From: Armatimonadia bacterium | GTDB taxonomy: Bacteria; Armatimonadota; Zipacnadia; Zipacnadales; JABUFB01 | Reading direction: 5' to 3' | DNA length: 64,000 nucleotides | Assembly: GCA_039679385.1 (NCBI GenBank) | Contig: JBDKVB010000050.1 | Span: 1-64,000, forward strand | Part shown: positions 61,738-64,000 of the stretch, in pieces | Position numbering within the stretch: position 1 is the first letter of the stretch | Layout of the letters: each line of letters begins with the position of its first letter | Notes under the pieces: generated by a model | Told to the model about the DNA's origin: nothing | What the model saw: only the letters and a program-made list of their open reading frames with translations | Database searches by the model: none | Program-made: the position numbers and the translations under genes

Positions 61738-62676
61738 TCAGTGTCCACGAGGGGCGACTCCCAGCGCGGTCCGCAGCAGCAGCCACTCCGTTGACGCTCG
61801 CCGCGCGGTCTGTTCCTTGCGCGACCACAGCACCGAGGCCAGACCATACCACACAGCCTTCGGCAACGCTGCGATCGTGGCCATGGCTCGCAGAACGAAG
61901 GAGCTCAGCGGCCCGTGATGCTTCCGGAAGTAGCGGAAGGCGGCCCGATGGACCGGGACGACCTCATCGGCTTCCTTGCTGGTCCAGGAGCGCCCGGGAT
62001 GGTGCAGAATCGTTGCGGTCGGCAGGTACCAGCGCTCGAAGCCCTGCCGCGCCAGCCGCTTCTGCCAATCCAGTTCGGCGCCCTGCAGGAAGAAGCCCTC
62101 ATCGAGCGGCCCGACCTTCTCCCAGGCAGTACGAGTGAACATGACGGCAGCGCCGCTGAGCCAATCGACCGCCCGGGGCTCAGCATGGTCCCACCAGGAC
62201 ATCTCGAGGTGCCCGAAGACCTTGCTGCCGCTGAAGGCCGTCGACAGGCCGGTGAGATTCCACAGGGCGTTCATCAGCGTAGGGAACTCACGGCAGGACA
62301 TCTCCGGCTGAGCGTCCGGCTGGAGTAGTTTCGGGCCGACCGCACCGATCCACGGTCGCTCACGCACGAACCGCAGCAGGCCGTCGAAGGCGTCATGGGT
62401 CAAGAGGGTGTCGGGGTTCAGCATCATCAGGGTCTTCCCCGAACTCGCCTCGAAGCCCTGGTTGCAGGCGACCGAGAAGCCCCGGTTATCGGGGTTCAGT
62501 ATGCTACGCGCCCAGTAGAGCTCGGAGCGCAGCATCTCCGGCGTCCCGTCTGTCGAACCGTTGTCGACGACGATCACCTCATGCTCAACCGTCGGGCGGT
62601 GAGCACGAAGGCTCTCGAGACACTCCCGGAGCTTGTCCTTGCACTGGTAGCTGACGATGCAAATCGATAGATCCAT
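61738..62676 (-). CDS. GT2 glycosyltransferase (C)
   Basis: A third GT2, 312 residues: DLSICIVSYQCKDKLRECLE, VIVVDNGSTDGTPEM, MMLNPDTLLTHDAFDGLL, and GAELDWQKRLARQGFERWYL. It starts directly after the KdsC stop codon, and the next GT2 is 63 bases downstream. The three are paralogous but diverged, so each probably adds a different sugar. Confidence 0.93.
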   Translation of the reverse strand: MDLSICIVSYQCKDKLRECLESLRAHRPTVEHEVIVVDNGSTDGTPEMLRSELYWARSILNPDNRGFSVACNQGFEASSGKTLMMLNPDTLLTHDAFDGLLRFVRERPWIGAVGPKLLQPDAQPEMSCREFPTLMNALWNLTGLSTAFSGSKVFGHLEMSWWDHAEPRAVDWLSGAAVMFTRTAWEKVGPLDEGFFLQGAELDWQKRLARQGFERWYLPTATILHHPGRSWTSKEADEVVPVHRAAFRYFRKHHGPLSSFVLRAMATIAALPKAVWYGLASVLWSRKEQTARRASTEWLLLRTALGVAPRGH

Positions 62677-63192
62677 CTACTCTGCACTAACCCCCTGGAA
62701 CCTCTCGTTCCATGTCATGATCAGTTCGCAGATCTCACGGATGGCCCCGTGCCCGCCGTTGCGGCTGAGGACGAGACTGGCAGCCTCTCGCACCTCGGGC
62801 ACGGCATCGGCAGGACACGCGCTGAACCCCGCCGCAGACATCCCCGGCAGGTCATTGAGGTCGTCGCCCATGTATACGATCTCGTCCGGACAAAGGCCAT
62901 GCTCCTTCAGCACTGCCTGCACACAGGCCCCCTTCTCCTCAACGCCCGAACATACCTGATCAATTCCCAGGCGGCGAGCGCGGGCACGGGTGATGTCCGA
63001 GTCGTCGCCCGTCACCCACACTACCCGGACGCCCGACTCGCGCACCAGGGCCACAATATAACCATCCTTCACATCAAACCGCTTCATGGCCTGGCCCCGC
63101 TGGTCGAAGTACATGCCGCCATCGGTCCAGACGCCATCGACGTCAGTAAGCAGAGCGCGAATCCTGGCTTTCGGACAAGCAATCTCGGGCAA
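62677..63192 (-). CDS. kdsC: KdsC-type HAD phosphatase
   Basis: A C0-type HAD phosphatase of 171 residues: LLTDVDGVWTDGGMYFDQRG, FDVKDGYIVALVRESGV, GDDSDITRARARRLGIDQV, and YMGDDLNDLPGMSAAGFSA. KdsC removes the phosphate from KDO-8-P; close relatives act on other nonulosonic sugars. With no kdsA or kdsB here, substrate is KDO-8-P or a related sugar phosphate. It abuts GT2 (C). Confidence 0.9.
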   Translation of the reverse strand: MPEIACPKARIRALLTDVDGVWTDGGMYFDQRGQAMKRFDVKDGYIVALVRESGVRVVWVTGDDSDITRARARRLGIDQVCSGVEEKGACVQAVLKEHGLCPDEIVYMGDDLNDLPGMSAAGFSACPADAVPEVREAASLVLSRNGGHGAIREICELIMTWNERFQGVSAE

Positions 63193-63266
63193 GGAACAGA
63201 CCTCTTTCAGACCGGGGCCGGCTCGCGATCAGCAGCACAGTCCCACCGGTAGAAGCTCAAAGGCAG

Positions 63267-64000
63267 TCAAGGCGTCTGACTGCCGCGAAGCCGGAAGACG
63301 TAGATCAGCGGCACCCCGTCCACGCCGTCGGTGTAGACCGGCTGCTGTGTCGCAATCAGGTTGCGGGTGAGGTCGCTGAGCTCCGTCGGTTTGTTTTGGG
63401 TCACAGCAAAATCGGAGCTTGCAGAGCCCTGCGGCCCCGACGAGAAGTGCAGATCCGGTCGCAGTGGCCCCAGCTCAAAGAGCCGGAAGGCACTCTCATA
63501 CCCCATCGGCTCAACCCAGACCGTGGCGCCCTGAGGCGCGTTGCCCGCCAGCCACAGGGCCGCGCTGCGGTAGCTGTCGCCCCAGTAGGTCGGCTCCATC
63601 CCCAGTCGCGTGGCTCCCGGCAATCCTCCGACAAGGGCATTATAGTATGACAAGTGGAAGGGTGTGAACCTCCCCGTTGCCGCCAGGGGGCCGATCAGAG
63701 CCAGAAACAGCGCCAGGGCCACCACTTTGGGGCGCTGTTCGGCCTGACCAAAGCGCGCCACCAAGGGCCGCAACAGACTGCTGAATCCTACCGCGGCAAG
63801 CGTCGCCATAAACGGAAAAATCGGCAGGAACAGCCGCACACCGTTGTACTTGGGCGAAGTGGGCAGGCAACTGGGCACGAGGTTGACCACCAGGCTCCAG
63901 GCCGCGAGGACCAGGAAGGACCGGTGCATAGGCTCCAGCCGGCGCACTCTGAACAGCACCGCCAGACCAACCAGCGCCAGCAGCAAGGTGACCGGCGGCG
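63267..64000 (-). CDS. GT39-like membrane protein, C-terminal part (partial)
   Basis: The reading frame runs off the window at 64000. The visible part has several membrane segments (FLVLAAWSLVVNLVPSCLP, LALFLALIGPLAATGRF) followed by a soluble C-terminal region (GMEPTYWGDSYRSAALWLAG, VTQNKPTELSDLTRNLIATQ). This form matches the C-terminal half of GT39-type or dolichyl-phosphate-mannose-like transferases, and an adjacent role in glycan assembly is likely. The N-terminal DE motif is not in view. Confidence 0.7.
   Translation of the reverse strand, partial: PPVTLLLALVGLAVLFRVRRLEPMHRSFLVLAAWSLVVNLVPSCLPTSPKYNGVRLFLPIFPFMATLAAVGFSSLLRPLVARFGQAEQRPKVVALALFLALIGPLAATGRFTPFHLSYYNALVGGLPGATRLGMEPTYWGDSYRSAALWLAGNAPQGATVWVEPMGYESAFRLFELGPLRPDLHFSSGPQGSASSDFAVTQNKPTELSDLTRNLIATQQPVYTDGVDGVPLIYVFRLRGSQTP

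Noticed and set aside
1-64000. Mobile elements, phage or integron
   Set aside because: No transposase, integrase, resolvase, phage or att-like repeats seen; composition is uniform.

Overview
This is a GC-rich chromosomal window of about 64 kb. It holds roughly 50 protein genes, no tRNA or rRNA, and no sign of phage, transposons or CRISPR. The gene set points to an uncultured, probably diderm bacterium close to Armatimonadota (this is inference). The supporting signs are an H-X9-DG type prepilin-like protein, secreted stalk-domain (copper amine oxidase N-terminal-like) and phosphodiester-glycosidase proteins, a SUMF1-domain protein, a large DUF6785-like membrane protein, a PEP-CTERM protein, a KdsC-like phosphatase, and frequent GTG/TTG starts behind good Shine-Dalgarno sites.

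Layout. 1-4.0 kb: tail of a glycoside-hydrolase-like gene, then (minus) purQ and an unusual tandem PurS, and an exported protein of a family often mislabelled asparagine synthetase B. 4.1-7.9 kb: Hsp20, Lon protease and a prepilin-like protein. 8.0-16.0 kb: a long translation operon rimP-nusA-infB-ylxP-rbfA-nrnA-truB-ribF, driven by a near-consensus promoter and an attenuator-like leader. 16-21 kb (minus): sfsA, a PEP-CTERM M28 peptidase, a PfkB/RfaE1-like kinase, phosphate butyryltransferase and rlmN. 21.3-24.6 kb: TrpB2, TrpF and an M14 carboxypeptidase. 24.7-33.3 kb (minus): pyk followed by four exported proteins. 33.6-36.8 kb: a DnaA-N/tau-like unknown, then DUF366-queE-HgdB-like, the most intriguing gene group here. 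36.9-44.4 kb: an Ala/Pro-repeat exported protein, a DUF6785-like transporter, an MtnP family phosphorylase, a NagD-like HAD phosphatase, a small exported domain and two paralogous amidohydrolases. 44.4-50.4 kb: a strong promoter with a structured RNA, guaA, hpt, rho, a lipoprotein and a GT4 glycosyltransferase. 50.5-57.3 kb: a GT39-like membrane protein, a zinc-ribbon/TPR protein, trxB, a guanylate-kinase-like protein, a stalk-domain protein, a Xaa-Pro peptidase and aroQ. 57.4-64 kb (minus): a surface-polysaccharide locus with a Wzy/ligase-TPR protein, three GT2 glycosyltransferases, a Trm112-like protein, KdsC and a truncated membrane glycosyltransferase.

How it fits together. Most of the window is housekeeping: ribosome maturation, purine and tryptophan synthesis, purine salvage (guaA-hpt, MtnP), transcription termination (NusA, Rho) and proteostasis (Hsp20, Lon). 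Secreted proteins of carbohydrate or cell-envelope type and a polysaccharide assembly locus lie between these blocks. The points most worth following are the DUF366-queE-HgdB trio with its leader hairpin, the structured RNA before guaA, the two-domain PurS, the NusA with an IF2_N module, the rimP-leader attenuator, and a palindrome over the purQ promoter. All functions are read from sequence motifs only; no database search was run.
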